From Aphanomyces cochlioides (taxonomy: Eukaryota; Oomycota; Saprolegniomycetes; Saprolegniales; Verrucalvaceae), in contig JAHQRK010000027.1 in NCBI GenBank assembly GCA_019828595.1, positions 62,001 to 126,000 on the forward strand: a stretch of 64,000 bases of DNA, read 5' to 3'. Numbering within the stretch: the first letter of the stretch is position 1; each line of letters opens with the position of its first letter. Below the pieces are notes generated by a model. That model was not told the DNA's origin. It saw only the letters and a list, made by a program, of their open reading frames with translations, and did no database searches. This document shows, in pieces, positions 43,214 to 54,600 of this stretch. The position numbers were made by a program, and so were the translations under genes.

Positions 43214-45582
43214 TTAGGTGCCACATGATGTTCGTCGTTTGAACGATGCTGTCTTGACCAGACTGCGCGTCTCGCCACGCTCGAGTTCTTGGACAGCTTG
43301 TAACAGCACTGCGCTGTCTGATCTCTCGTGAACTTGGTGAGCGGGTGCTGAGTTGGGGTAGATCACGTTGGGCGTCACGTACTTCTCCAAGCGCGTGATC
43401 CGTGCAAGAATTTCATCCAACTTGGAGATAAGATGCTTGTCATGATGGGCAATATTGGCGTCCATGAGGGTCGAAACACTGTCGATGATCGTGTCAACTG
43501 GAGAGAAATATCAAAATTCCATTGATCTTGATGGTGTACCTGTGTCATCATCAGTCATTGTTGGTTCTGTCTTGGATCCAGCACGATGAAGCGGGTATTT
43601 TGGATGCGACTGGGGAGATTGAGGGCCATTACTCAGGCGTCTGTCGTTGTTCTGACGACGCAAATTGTCATAGACTGGCTCAATCGAGAGTAAGTTTACC
43701 ATGAGGGATTGCTTGAGCGCATCTGGGGATTCGGTCGATCGTCGGCGGATTGTATCCTGGCTGAGCTTGACAAAGTTGTTTTTAAATGCCGCTTTGAGCA
43801 CTTGGCGGCGAATATTGCGTTGGATTTCAGGGTACAATCCCGAGTAGATAAGTTCCTCCAGCTCAAATTTTGACAGCACTTGGACGTGGAGGTACGAGAA
43901 AGCTCGCACGGCAGCTCTTCGCTGGCGCAACGTCAAGATAATATCCTACATGTTGTCAGAGCTACGAGTTCAAGCGTCGTTGGACTGACTTCGCCAAAGA
44001 AACTTCCCCCAGAGTACATGACTTTCCCTTTGGTCGCGATGCCGCGCTGGATGAGATACCTACAACTCCATGAGTCGCAGAACTAACCAAAACGAGAGCT
44101 TACATTTTCGTGTTGTACTCTCCTTCGCGGATAACATATTCGTTTGGGGGAAAGCATTCATGGCGGAGGAGAAGCGCGACTGCCGTGATGAACTGTGATC
44201 GTTCAAAGGCGCTGCTGCAGTTAAAGAAATCAATATTGGCGATCCACTGGTTGTTGTACAGCGCGACTTCACCACGGAGACCAGGCGACATGGTCAGGAG
44301 CAGGTTGTGATGCTGGCGTTCTCTCAGGAGCGTTCTTGACGAATGAAAATATTCGCGAAGGCGCGACGAGAGCTCAGCAGGGAGTTTGTTGTGGCGGCAA
44401 TATTCGTTCAAAGTGTCGATTGTCTGGTGAAACTCGGTCGTGGACGCGTCCATCGAGTTGAGGATTTGACAGACACTACCGACGACGTAGGCATATGTGC
44501 CACCGCCGATGAGCATACACATGATGGCCAACGCACGCTCTCCTGGAGTTGTTGGCACGAGATCGCCATAGCCGATGGTCGTGAGGGTCATCGAGGACCA
44601 GTAGAGCGCACTCATGTACTGAATTCCCATCCCTGAGACGGCAATGGGGGCGCCGCCCATGTTATGTTCCGTCATCCAATTCATCTTGACGCCGTGGGAG
44701 TCAATGTAGTCTTCGATGTCGACCACCATGCGAAAGATACAAGCCATCCAGTGCGATGTCATGAGCACAATCAGACAAAACTTGACGAGCGATACCGTTG
44801 CGTAGTTGACGACCATTTTCGACTCCCACAGCCGAATACTCGTCGCTCCTAGCAGAGGAAGTCATTGCGATGGAATCGTCTTGGGGCTATTACGTCGTAG
44901 GACTTTGATGATTTTCATAAGCCGAAGAAGACGCAGGACTCGCGTGAACCGCAATTGCTTGACTGTTGTATTTGCCAACGCCAAGCCCACGACATCAAAT
45001 GGCAGAATGGAAAGCATGTCAAGGCCAAACCTGCAAGCAGTCAAGTCAAGAAGGAAGACAGCGAAGAGCAGACCATCCGAGAAGATATTTCCGTGCAATC
45101 TTGCGAGGATCGGCCACCCAGATCGAGTTGGCATCGTCGTAATACTGAAGACAGACTCCTCAGAACTGATTGCAGCTTGGATATATCGTACCATGAGAAA
45201 GAATTGAAGCACGGCGTCGGCAAAGAAACACAAGTCGACTAGCAGCGACGACAAGTCATTCACGAAAAGAAGGAAAGCTCAGCATACCACAGCGATTGAC
45301 ATAAAAGAGCCACGAGTCGAGTGAAGTTGTCATGAACGCAGTCTCGAAAGGCGTGACGATGGCTACAATGCCCAAGGGCATGAGAACACTAGAGTGTGAC
45401 CCAGTCAGACCTGTGAAGACTATGGAAACGATGGACACAATGCCCCAATTCCTCATCTGTTGGCTGTGTGGATGGAACGGACGGAACCAACGATGCTGTC
45501 GGGGTAGTTGCTTTGTGGGGGACGTGACAATGCCTTTGCCTGAACCGATGAACCGATTAAAGTATTGAGAGGTGAGTGTCAT
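43214..45582 (-). CDS. voltage-gated K+ channel with cyclic-nucleotide-binding domain
   Basis: CDS complement(join(43214..43497,43540..43945,43990..44059,44104..44848,44894..45238,45288..45582)), 714 aa, six exons, introns of 42-49 nt. S1-S3 lie in residues about 45-165. The S4-like helix carries Arg/Lys every third residue (VKQLRFTRVLRLLRLMKIIK). The pore has the K+ filter TTIGYGD between S5 and S6. A C-linker and CNBD follow (YVIREGEYNTKM, YLIQRGIATKGKVMYSGG, FFGED, then a helix RRAAVRAFSYLHVQVLS). The C-terminal coiled coil (HLISKLDEILARITRLEKYV) may tetramerise. The family is KCNH/EAG/HCN-like. An extra upstream exon cannot be excluded, because a TAG five codons before the ATG could be a splice acceptor. 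Confidence 0.92.
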
Positions 45583-46155
45583 GGATGTTTGAAACTAGGA
45601 CGGCCATGTCAGTTGTCCATGATAGTGCTCCGAGAGTCCATACCTTTCTGTTCAGAGGTCGTTTCGCTTTGGGATGCACGCGTGCACGGTTCGCTGTCGG
45701 AAACGATGCTCTGGCAAGAGGAACAGACGGCCCCACAGGCTTGAAGCCTCTGTTCACGCCAAGCATCGCGGCCAGCGTCAGTTATTATTGTGTCCTTGGC
45801 GTTTCGTCTGCAGTTTTTTTCTCGTCGGCAAATCATCGCCACAACAACACGACGGTGTCTCCAACAAGCTGGCGCATATTGATCAGTGAATAAGCTAAAG
45901 AAAGATCTCTACTAGCAGCGTCGATCTCTAGAACGTTCTCATGGCGGCGTTATCTCATGCGTCGCCTGGTTATGGTTGATAGTTTGGGTTGCATGAGAGA
46001 AAGTTGCTTTTTGAAATTTAATTTAAAACTATTTAAAAATATAAGGTCAATTTTTAAGTATTTTAAAAAGCAAATATTTTTAAACTCATTTTAGAAATCA
46101 TCTTTCTCTCCCAGAGACATCATTTGGACGAACAGATGCCATTCTTGCATTGGCG
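45583..46155. other. intergenic region between K+ channel and small unknown gene
   Basis: About 570 bp, divergent. The minus-strand frame at 45557-45766 overlaps the channel start and might hide an upstream exon, but no convincing join was found. The last 150 bp are AT-rich. Confidence 0.4.
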
Positions 46156-46557
46156 ATGACCAGTCGACCTGTGCGCTGCCGGTGGCGTCGCTCTGGTTCG
46201 CTCCCTGAAGCCAAAGACATGTGGGTGCGCCAAGGAACAGCTATCCCTGAACGCCCGGCCTGGACGCGCACGTCGACATTGCCAGAGCGAACGAGACGAG
46301 TGAGCGTGGAAGGCTTGAACTACCATGTGCAGGACGCTCAATCCCTTGAACAACTCCACCGCCTGAGCATGATGCCTGACGAGCGCGTTGTTGTACCAGT
46401 CGCGACTGAACAGGGCACCAGTTTCCATATTTACAACTCGGCCGAGAAGGATCAAGCGTTCCTCCGACACAGCGAACAGCTCTTCCTCCAGCTCAGTCGC
46501 GGACCAATCTCAATGCCAGCAACTCCATCCCAAGCGTCCTCGGAAGTAGAGTTCTGA
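46156..46557 (+). CDS. small protein of unknown function
   Basis: Single exon, 133 aa from ATG 46156. The N-terminus is Arg/Trp-rich (RPVRCRWRRSG), and the middle contains LNYHVQDAQSLEQLHRLSMM. The remainder is polar and ends SSEVEF. There is no signal peptide or membrane helix. The composition looks coding (balanced, no low-complexity runs) and the frame begins after an AT-rich promoter-like stretch. No family was recognised. Confidence 0.5.
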   Translation: MTSRPVRCRWRRSGSLPEAKDMWVRQGTAIPERPAWTRTSTLPERTRRVSVEGLNYHVQDAQSLEQLHRLSMMPDERVVVPVATEQGTSFHIYNSAEKDQAFLRHSEQLFLQLSRGPISMPATPSQASSEVEF

Positions 46558-46910
46558 TCGTCTTGTCGGCTCTTATTTATCCCATGGACTCTTGTGTTGC
46601 ATATAACGTTGAGTAGAGTGTACTGTGGTCATCCAGGTCTAATCCAGTTCAAATTCAAGTCTCGTGTTGCACCGACTACTCCTTCCCGCCGCATTTCAAC
46701 GACAAAGACCGTGTCTTTCAATGCACAAATAGGGCAAATTCTCTTGCCTTACTCGGCTATAGCACCACAGTCTGTCGCCATGAGCTGATCCACAGCGTCG
46801 AGTGCTTTAGTGCATCAGCGATCCATTGCAACCTTCCCACTGTCAGTCCAAAGTCCCAGGAAGCCTCGTGCATGCTGACAGCAGTGTCGTGTCAACACAG
46901 CTAGCAAACC
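46558..46910. other. short intergenic gap
   Basis: About 350 bp between two small plus-strand genes. No feature was recognised. Confidence 0.4.
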
Positions 46911-47324
46911 ATGAGATTCGTCGATGTCGGCCTCTTTGCTTCCCAGAGAACAAGTAGAGATACCCAAAGACGGACGAGTATTCTTGCGATTCTGGTCATG
47001 CTGTCTATGCAAATATATTTCACACGAATGAAATGTCCATCGAAAAATGCTTATTCAAGCCAACCTGTGGTGCACTCGACTGGACAGTCCCATGATGCTC
47101 CCAACTACGTCGATGACTCTGTTGAGAACTTCGCTCGGCCTCTTCTGAATTCAGTGCGAAGGCTGCTCGTCATTCAATGGACGATGTCGTTTGCCGAAAG
47201 AACGTAAGTCCGGCGGAACATTTCTGTCCATCTCCCACTCTTCATATCAAGTGACGTCTACGAGAAACGAGCAGTGCGTCGTTGGGCATCTACAGTCAAA
47301 AGGAGAGCACTCCCACTGCTGTGA
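46911..47324 (+). CDS. small single-pass membrane protein, two exons (tentative)
   Basis: CDS join(46911..47203,47252..47324), 121 aa. A GTAAGT donor and a CAAG acceptor define a 48-nt intron that keeps the frame. Residues about 24-39 are hydrophobic (ILAILVMLSMQIYF) and could be a signal anchor. The C-terminus is basic (YEKRAVRRWASTVKRRALPLL). No family was recognised. It is convergent with the first ABC transporter, whose stop is about 100 bp away. The good donor and balanced composition support it; no similarity could be checked. Confidence 0.4.
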
Positions 47325-47420
47325 CTTGCATGAACACGAAGACATTTAGCGCCATCACCGCCAGGAATCCCCTCGACAACATGGTGGGTTTACATTCAGA
47401 AATATAATCCAATCTTGGCA

Positions 47421-50400
47421 TTACTCCGTTCTTACTGCCACTTGGGCTTGCTTGGCTAGCTCTGCAAACGCTCCACCTTCTTTCGCCAAGAGGACTTCAG
47501 GCGAGTCATACTCAATCGCACTCCCATGGTCCATCACCAAGATGCGATCGCTGTCGATAATCGTATCCAAACGATGCGCTATGATAAGCATCGTCACGTC
47601 GCGAAAACAGTCTTTGATGGTCTGCTGGATAAGACGATCCGACTCCAAGTCGATGTTGGCAGTCGCTTCGTCCAAAACCACCACGCGACTTTGACGCAAG
47701 AGTGCTCGGGCGATGCACAGTAGCTGACGCTGACCCACAGACAGATTGCTTCCTTTCTCGGCCACTTGGAAGTCCAAACCGCCTTCTAAACGATCCGCCA
47801 AGTGAACTTTCTTCAGCACTTCCCACAAAACTGCGTCGCTGGCTTGCTGCGATGGATCAATATTGAACCGAAGAGAGCCGCTGAAGAGAATCGGGTCTTG
47901 GGGAATAATAGTCAGCCGGGATCGCAACGTTTGCAAGTTCACTTGGGAGATGTCCACGCCATCAATCTTGATACAACCACTCGAAGCTTCCACCATGCGA
48001 AAGAGAGCTACCATGAGTGAACTCTTTCCCGATCCTGTGCGACCGCAAATGCCAACCTTTTCGCCACCATTGACGACAAAGCTGACGTCCCGCAAGACCA
48101 AGTCCAAGTGATCTCGGTATCGCATCGAATACGACTCAAAGCTAACGTTGCCGTTGACTGGCCATTCCTTCACCCCTTGCAGAGAAGATTCTGAGGGAAA
48201 TAGGTCGTTCTGTCCTTCATGGTCTAATGTTGCATACTCGTCCAGTCGTTCGACGCATGTGATGAGATTATCTGTCAAAGATGCACCGATCACAAGTCTG
48301 GAAAGACAGATCGACATTTGAGAGGTGTAGGTGAGTCCCAATCCTGCTGCTGTGATTCCAAGCGAGGCTTTCGACGCCACCAGGACAAACGCAACACCAC
48401 CAACGACGACTGTGCAAAGCCAATCGAGGCGCATTTCCAGCCAGCGATAAATAGTTCGATGAAGCATCATGAGATTCTGTGCGTGGTCTACCGCGTCTCG
48501 GTTTCTCGACACAAAGGTTGCTGTTTTGTTGAAAGCACGAATAGTTGAGAGGCCAGCAAGCGCTTCAGACACGAGATTCACGACGGGAGACCGAGCAACA
48601 CTGTCCATTCGTTTGAGTTCGACGGCAGTGCGATTGAAATAGGCTTGGATTTTGTAAAACACGACGACAAGCGGCACGTAGAGAACCAAGATGAAAGGAG
48701 CGCTCACCGAGCAGACAATCAAGACGGCGACGGTCTGGATCATGAAATTCAAAAAGAACACTCCAGCGTATGGCAACATGCTGTCCACTTGATCCAAGTC
48801 GCTCGAGAAGCGATTGAGAATGCGCCCCACTGGTGTTACGTCAAAGAAAGTGTTTACTGGAGCATGGAGAACGCTGTGGAAGACGTGACGGTGCAGTTCT
48901 TTCGAGCAACTCGTGCTCAAGAAGAGCAAATAGATACTGCGGCTCCATAGCAATCCCATTGAAAGGAAAGCTAAGCCAAGATAGATAAGGACATGAGTCG
49001 CCGTGCTGGAGCTGGATGAACGTGACGACCATCGACCCATGTACCAATCCGTCAAGACCAAACAGAGTTGAGCCAAGACAAACGACGCCACGACAGTCGA
49101 CAAGACAAAATAGCCATTCCATCCCGTTGATCCAAAGTATTTCAAGTAAGTTGCAAAAGTCACATTGCCTTGTTTGCGTTCCTCAGCGGCGACCAAAGCT
49201 CCATCCTGCGGCTTGTTTACAAGAGGAGATGGAGTTCCAAGCACATCATCTTGAGGGGGTTCAACCACCGTCGAGTGCTCAAAGAGATGGGGAAATCGAT
49301 CACGCAGCGATTCAAACGACCCGTCGCCGACAATTTGTCCATCCTCCATGACGAGTACACGTTGGGCAAATTGAAGGAGATGATAGTGGCTGTTGAGAAC
49401 CAACACGACTGTCTTTTCACCAAGCAACCCTTGAATTCCGTCGCGGAAGACGGCAGTCGCAACTTTCGAGTCCAATGCACTCAGTGGATCGTCCAGGAGA
49501 TAGATATCAGCACTGGAATCGTACAATGCACGCGCTAGACCCACTCGTGCTTTCTGCCCGCCGCTTAGATTCAATCCCCGCTCGCCAATCTCCGTCTCAT
49601 CGGCTTGGGGAAATGTTGCCAAGTCGGCTTTGAGCTGACAAGCCGAAACAACGCAGTCGTAGCGTTCCTCGTGCAAGTCTCGAGAGAAGAGGATGTTGGC
49701 CTTCAAGGAGTCATGTTGTATCCAAGGATCTTGACTTGCATATGCAAATTGCAAACTCTTCTCCTTGACATCTCCATTGTGCATTTCACCCAAGATGGCA
49801 CTGGCCAAGCTGGATTTGCCACTGCCGACAGGTCCGACGACCATAACGAGAGTCCGTGGTTCAACCACCAGATCAATATCTTTGAGTGTAGCTGGCTGGT
49901 CTTGCTGCCAGCGATAACTTCCACGAGCTAAGACTTGGTTGGGCAAGCAAGATGGATGGGTTAAACGTGGTCTAGTTGAGACTTCGGGTTCTTGGAGAAA
50001 GGTTCCAATGCGAGTACACGATGTGAAAGCTTCGGACATTGACGCGACTGCTCCACCAAAGACAGTACAAGGCAAACGTGAAACATTGATATAAGCCAAC
50101 GTTGTGAAGGCAACAGCAGGGGTCAAAACTTTGTCTTGGGCAACGTACACGGCCAAGCACAAGGCAAGAGCAATCACAGGGGCCATTGCCAACATAGCAT
50201 CGTTCAACAAGCGTCGGATTTGGAAACGCTTCAAGAGCGCTAGTTCCTTTGACCGCATGCGCTCGATTTGATCTTCTAGACATTGTTCCCAGCCGTACAT
50301 TTTCACGATACGCACGCCTTGGAGGAGCTCGTTCGTGAGCTTGACGCGGTTTGCTTGAACAGATGCAATTTCGCCACGAATTCGTCCCACTTCTGCCGCG

Positions 50401-51182
50401 ACGCGGGAGGCCAAGTAGAGCATGCCGAGGATTGTACTGCCTCCGACTAGACTTGGCAAGACACCGAGCTCAGTTCCGATGAGAACAAAGATTGCCAGTA
50501 GTGTCAAAGGTGCCACGATTATCCACGGCAGCGTGAAATATGCTGCAAAGAGCCGCTCCGAGTCGATGGTGACGAGCGTGACCACTTGACCTGAGGACTT
50601 TAAAGTCGGGATTGAGATAGCCTTGAGGAAAACGGCATCCATGACGATCGATTTGGCATTGCAGCCCAAAATCACAGTCAGAGAATGTGAATAGTCCATC
50701 AGAGTCACGGAAATAAAGGCAAGCACTGCCAGGGTTGCAGCCATCCCATACGCCCATCCAGTGTCAGCGCTGTTGTCTTTGCCTTGGAGGTAGTTCACGA
50801 GGGTCTTGATCACCGATGGCTGGACGAGCATGAGTGTGGCGTAGACAGCATAGCAGAGAGTTACGTTCAGCGTTGGCTTGAGCAACGTGCGTCCTAACGC
50901 TCTGGCAAAACTCGGTGATGTGGGTTGGTCATGAGTCTCGATCTTCCACTCCGCTTGGAAACGCTCATGCAGGCAGGCAGCAGTATCCTGATGGCGAAGT
51001 TTCCAAGTATCATGATGCGTCAGTGGCGCCTTGGCACCCTTGAGAATGAGTGGATCGACCCACAGCATGAGTACTTTGGTGACCCAGTTGGCCGTCTCAA
51101 TGGGATGTCTTTGGTGATCCACATCATCGATTCTCGATCTGTCGTCGGGGGAGCGGAAGGCGGTGTAGTCTTTACCTGACAT
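47421..51182 (-). CDS. ABCC (MRP-type) full ABC transporter 1
   Basis: Single exon, 1,253 aa from ATG 51182. The order is TMD1-NBD1-TMD2-NBD2 with no N-terminal TMD0. The MRP-type start block ANWVTKVLMLWVDPLI precedes TMD1. NBD1: GPVGSGKSS (Walker A), LSGGQKARVGLARALY, and IYLLDDPLSALD. TMD2 contains FFDVTPVGRILNRFSSDLDQ. NBD2: GRTGSGKSS, LSVGQRQLLC, and VVVLDEATANID. Such proteins export amphipathic anions, conjugates or drugs at plasma or vacuolar membranes, using ATP. About 705 nt over NBD2 are identical to transporter 2, unlike the rest of the gene. Confidence 0.95.
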   Translation of the reverse strand: MSGKDYTAFRSPDDRSRIDDVDHQRHPIETANWVTKVLMLWVDPLILKGAKAPLTHHDTWKLRHQDTAACLHERFQAEWKIETHDQPTSPSFARALGRTLLKPTLNVTLCYAVYATLMLVQPSVIKTLVNYLQGKDNSADTGWAYGMAATLAVLAFISVTLMDYSHSLTVILGCNAKSIVMDAVFLKAISIPTLKSSGQVVTLVTIDSERLFAAYFTLPWIIVAPLTLLAIFVLIGTELGVLPSLVGGSTILGMLYLASRVAAEVGRIRGEIASVQANRVKLTNELLQGVRIVKMYGWEQCLEDQIERMRSKELALLKRFQIRRLLNDAMLAMAPVIALALCLAVYVAQDKVLTPAVAFTTLAYINVSRLPCTVFGGAVASMSEAFTSCTRIGTFLQEPEVSTRPRLTHPSCLPNQVLARGSYRWQQDQPATLKDIDLVVEPRTLVMVVGPVGSGKSSLASAILGEMHNGDVKEKSLQFAYASQDPWIQHDSLKANILFSRDLHEERYDCVVSACQLKADLATFPQADETEIGERGLNLSGGQKARVGLARALYDSSADIYLLDDPLSALDSKVATAVFRDGIQGLLGEKTVVLVLNSHYHLLQFAQRVLVMEDGQIVGDGSFESLRDRFPHLFEHSTVVEPPQDDVLGTPSPLVNKPQDGALVAAEERKQGNVTFATYLKYFGSTGWNGYFVLSTVVASFVLAQLCLVLTDWYMGRWSSRSSSSSTATHVLIYLGLAFLSMGLLWSRSIYLLFLSTSCSKELHRHVFHSVLHAPVNTFFDVTPVGRILNRFSSDLDQVDSMLPYAGVFFLNFMIQTVAVLIVCSVSAPFILVLYVPLVVVFYKIQAYFNRTAVELKRMDSVARSPVVNLVSEALAGLSTIRAFNKTATFVSRNRDAVDHAQNLMMLHRTIYRWLEMRLDWLCTVVVGGVAFVLVASKASLGITAAGLGLTYTSQMSICLSRLVIGASLTDNLITCVERLDEYATLDHEGQNDLFPSESSLQGVKEWPVNGNVSFESYSMRYRDHLDLVLRDVSFVVNGGEKVGICGRTGSGKSSLMVALFRMVEASSGCIKIDGVDISQVNLQTLRSRLTIIPQDPILFSGSLRFNIDPSQQASDAVLWEVLKKVHLADRLEGGLDFQVAEKGSNLSVGQRQLLCIARALLRQSRVVVLDEATANIDLESDRLIQQTIKDCFRDVTMLIIAHRLDTIIDSDRILVMDHGSAIEYDSPEVLLAKEGGAFAELAKQAQVAVRTE
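47463..48167 (-). repeat. identical NBD2 tract, copy in transporter 1
   Basis: This segment is identical to 51698-52402 (offset 4,235 bp). Identity begins after a C/T difference near 47462 and ends abruptly at GCCATTC, after which the genes diverge strongly. The tract covers codons for the whole NBD2. Confidence 0.9.
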
Positions 51183-51655
51183 GGAAAATATCCAAATGAT
51201 CTTGCATTGCACGTCCCATCACAACCCATCACGGCAAGAGATGCAAGCGATCGTCGTGCGTCAAGACAGGCCATCCATAAACTTCAAACAGGTCAAATGT
51301 TCAATAAAAACATGAACTAAGTAAGGTTCAAACTCTGTCTCTGTGAATTGCGCACTCCGCGCATAGACGCAGAGAATATCGTGCTTACATTGTATGTCGT
51401 CAAATCTGCGTCTCGTTGCTTTCCTCTTCACTTTGCCCTGCATGGCACGGTTCTATTCAACTCCCCGAGCTTGTATTTGTGCTGGTCGGGCTTCAACAAT
51501 GAAAGTGACAAACTCGATAGCATGCTTGATTACTGACTCATGCTGTACCTCTGAGAAACGACGATAATTTCTTACGCACAGACACAACGCAACACGGAAT
51601 CCCAAATCAATCTTCCATGATGCAAACATTTCGCCTTGTCAGGCCTTTCTTGACA
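51183..51655. other. intergenic gap between ABCC transporters 1 and 2
   Basis: About 470 bp on which transporter 1 must depend for its promoter and transporter 2 for its 3' end. No motif or gene was recognised. Confidence 0.4.
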
Positions 51656-54600
51656 TTAGATGCTCTCATGTGTCAATCGAGCTCGCTTGGCTAGCTTTGC
51701 AAACGCTCCACCTTCTTTCGCCAAGAGGACTTCAGGCGAGTCATACTCAATCGCACTCCCATGGTCCATCACCAAGATGCGATCGCTGTCGATAATCGTA
51801 TCCAAACGATGCGCTATGATAAGCATCGTCACGTCGCGAAAACAGTCTTTGATGGTCTGCTGGATAAGACGATCCGACTCCAAGTCGATGTTGGCAGTCG
51901 CTTCGTCCAAAACCACCACGCGACTTTGACGCAAGAGTGCTCGGGCGATGCACAGTAGCTGACGCTGACCCACAGACAGATTGCTTCCTTTCTCGGCCAC
52001 TTGGAAGTCCAAACCGCCTTCTAAACGATCCGCCAAGTGAACTTTCTTCAGCACTTCCCACAAAACTGCGTCGCTGGCTTGCTGCGATGGATCAATATTG
52101 AACCGAAGAGAGCCGCTGAAGAGAATCGGGTCTTGGGGAATAATAGTCAGCCGGGATCGCAACGTTTGCAAGTTCACTTGGGAGATGTCCACGCCATCAA
52201 TCTTGATACAACCACTCGAAGCTTCCACCATGCGAAAGAGAGCTACCATGAGTGAACTCTTTCCCGATCCTGTGCGACCGCAAATGCCAACCTTTTCGCC
52301 ACCATTGACGACAAAGCTGACGTCCCGCAAGACCAAGTCCAAGTGATCTCGGTATCGCATCGAATACGACTCAAAGCTAACGTTGCCGTTGACTGGCCAT
52401 TCTTTTGGCACAGTTGCAGATTCTTCTTGAGTCTTTCCCTCTGTCTCCAGCGTATTGTAGTGATCCAGGCGCTCAACGCAAGTCATTATATTGTCAAACA
52501 TGGACCAACCAAAGGTAGCACGAGACAAAAAAGCAGACATTTGAGAAGCATACGTGAGGGCCAACCCAGCTGCCGTGACGCTAATCGAGCTCTTGGTGGC
52601 AACGCCAATAAATGCCACACCAGCAATTATGACCGCCGAAAGCCAATCAAGCCGCATTTGTAGCCAACGAGACGCAATGCGATAGATCATAAGATAGCTC
52701 TGGTTGTTGTCGATTGCTTCACGGTTCCTTTTAGCAAATTGTTCCGTCATATCAAAGGCACGGATGGTTGAGAGACCACTGTTTGTTTCAGAAATCAGGT
52801 TGACAACGGGAGTGCGGGAAACACTCTCCAGGCGCTTGAGGTCACCAGACGAGGCATTGAAGAAAGCCTGAACCTTGTAGAAGAGATAGAGCATAGGGAC
52901 ATAGATGATTAAAATGAATGGCGATGACACGGCACAAACGATCGCGACAGCAAAAATCTGGAAAGCAAATTGTAGAAAGAGGACTCCAAAGAAAGGCAAT
53001 TGACTATCCACTTGATCCAAATCACCAGAAAATCTATTGAGGATGCGGCCGACCGGGGTAATGTCAAAGAATGTGTTGACTGGGGCTTGGATCACTTTCT
53101 CAAGCAATTTCGAGTGCAGTGTCATGGAGCACTTGATGCTGAGAAAGAGCACATAGATTGTACGCCACCAAACAAGCACTACAGAGAAGTGAGCCATGCC
53201 GACATAAATAAGAGTCCACGTCAGATCGTTCCCAGGATGAAGCGACCAAAAGCTCATAAACCAATCTGTCATCGTGAGGCCACCTTGAGAGATTGTGAAT
53301 AGTGCAGTAATTGTAGTCACAACAAAGATTCCATTCCATCCAGACGAGTGGAAGTACATCAAGTAGGTGGCCATCGTCACACCACCCGCTCTTCTGTCTT
53401 CTTTCGTGACAAGGGTGCCATCCTCTGCTTTAGTTGGTGCCACTGCTTTTTCTTTCTCGGCTTGCTTAGCATGGTGCTCATTCTTTTCGTCTTCAAAGCT
53501 ATTTAAGTGAGGAAAGTTCACCTTGACCTCATCAAATGTGCCATCACCGACAATCATGCCATCCTCCATCACAAGGACACGGTCAGCTTTGATCAAGAAG
53601 TGATAATGACTGTTGAGCACAAGGATGACAGTCTTGTCTTTAAGGAGGTTTTGAATACATTCTTGGAACACGGCATCAGCCACATGAACGTCAAGAGCAC
53701 TGAGGGGATCGTCAAAGAGATAGACGTCGGCATTGTCACGATACATCGCACGAGCCAAGCTAACACGAGCCTTCTGACCGCCACTCAAATTGATACCACG
53801 CTCGCCAATTTCTGTAGCATCACCATCAGGAAGAATAGCCAAGTCGGGTTTGAGCTGGCACGCCGAGAGAACACGATCGTAGTGAGTTTCGTCAAAGACA
53901 CTTGCAAAGAGAATATTATCCTTGAGACTGGCGTGTTGGATCCAGGAGTCTTGGCTCACATAAGAAAAGCTGCCATTCACACGGCGAGATCCACTAACTA
54001 GTTGGATTTCGCCCAAGATTGCATTGGTTAGACTTGACTTGCCACTGCCAACAGCACCGACGACAATTGTCAACGACATGGGCGTGATGGTCAAATTAAT
54101 ATTTTTGAGAGTCATGAGCCCAGGAACCTCGCTGCTCTTGGTAGGTAATTTAGGATCGATGAGCCAGCTGAAGCTTGCGCCTTCGATTTCGATTTTCGGC
54201 GTACTTTTTTCAGGATTTGAACCACAAACCATTTCCATTTCATGAGAGGTCAGGAACTTGCCCACACGGGTACAAGACGCGATTGCTTCGGACGCAAACA
54301 TGATCGAGCTGGAAAATACTGTGCAAGGTAGACGGGCAACATTCATGTAGGCCAGTGTTGTAAATGCAAGGGCAGGTGTCAACTCATTGCCCAAAGCTAC
54401 GTGAGTCGCTAAGCAAACAGCAAGAGAAATCACTGGCGCTATAGAGAGACCCACGGTATTTAACACACGTTGTTGTTGGTATTCGTGGAGTAGCTTCAAT
54501 TCGTGCTTGCGAATATCAGCAATTTGGTCTTGAAGAAAGTCTTCCCAGGCGTACATTTTCACAACACGGACTCCTTGAAGAACTTCGTTGGTAAGTTTTA

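Noticed and set aside
45557..45766. Minus-strand frame overlapping the K+ channel start, as an upstream exon
   Set aside because: It is in a different phase, and no GT..AG join to the channel frame was found; the ATG at 45582 is used instead.
47512..47826. Long frames on other strands and phases inside the ABC transporter genes
   Set aside because: They are shadows of the NBD2 coding frame, repeated identically in both genes only because the DNA is identical.
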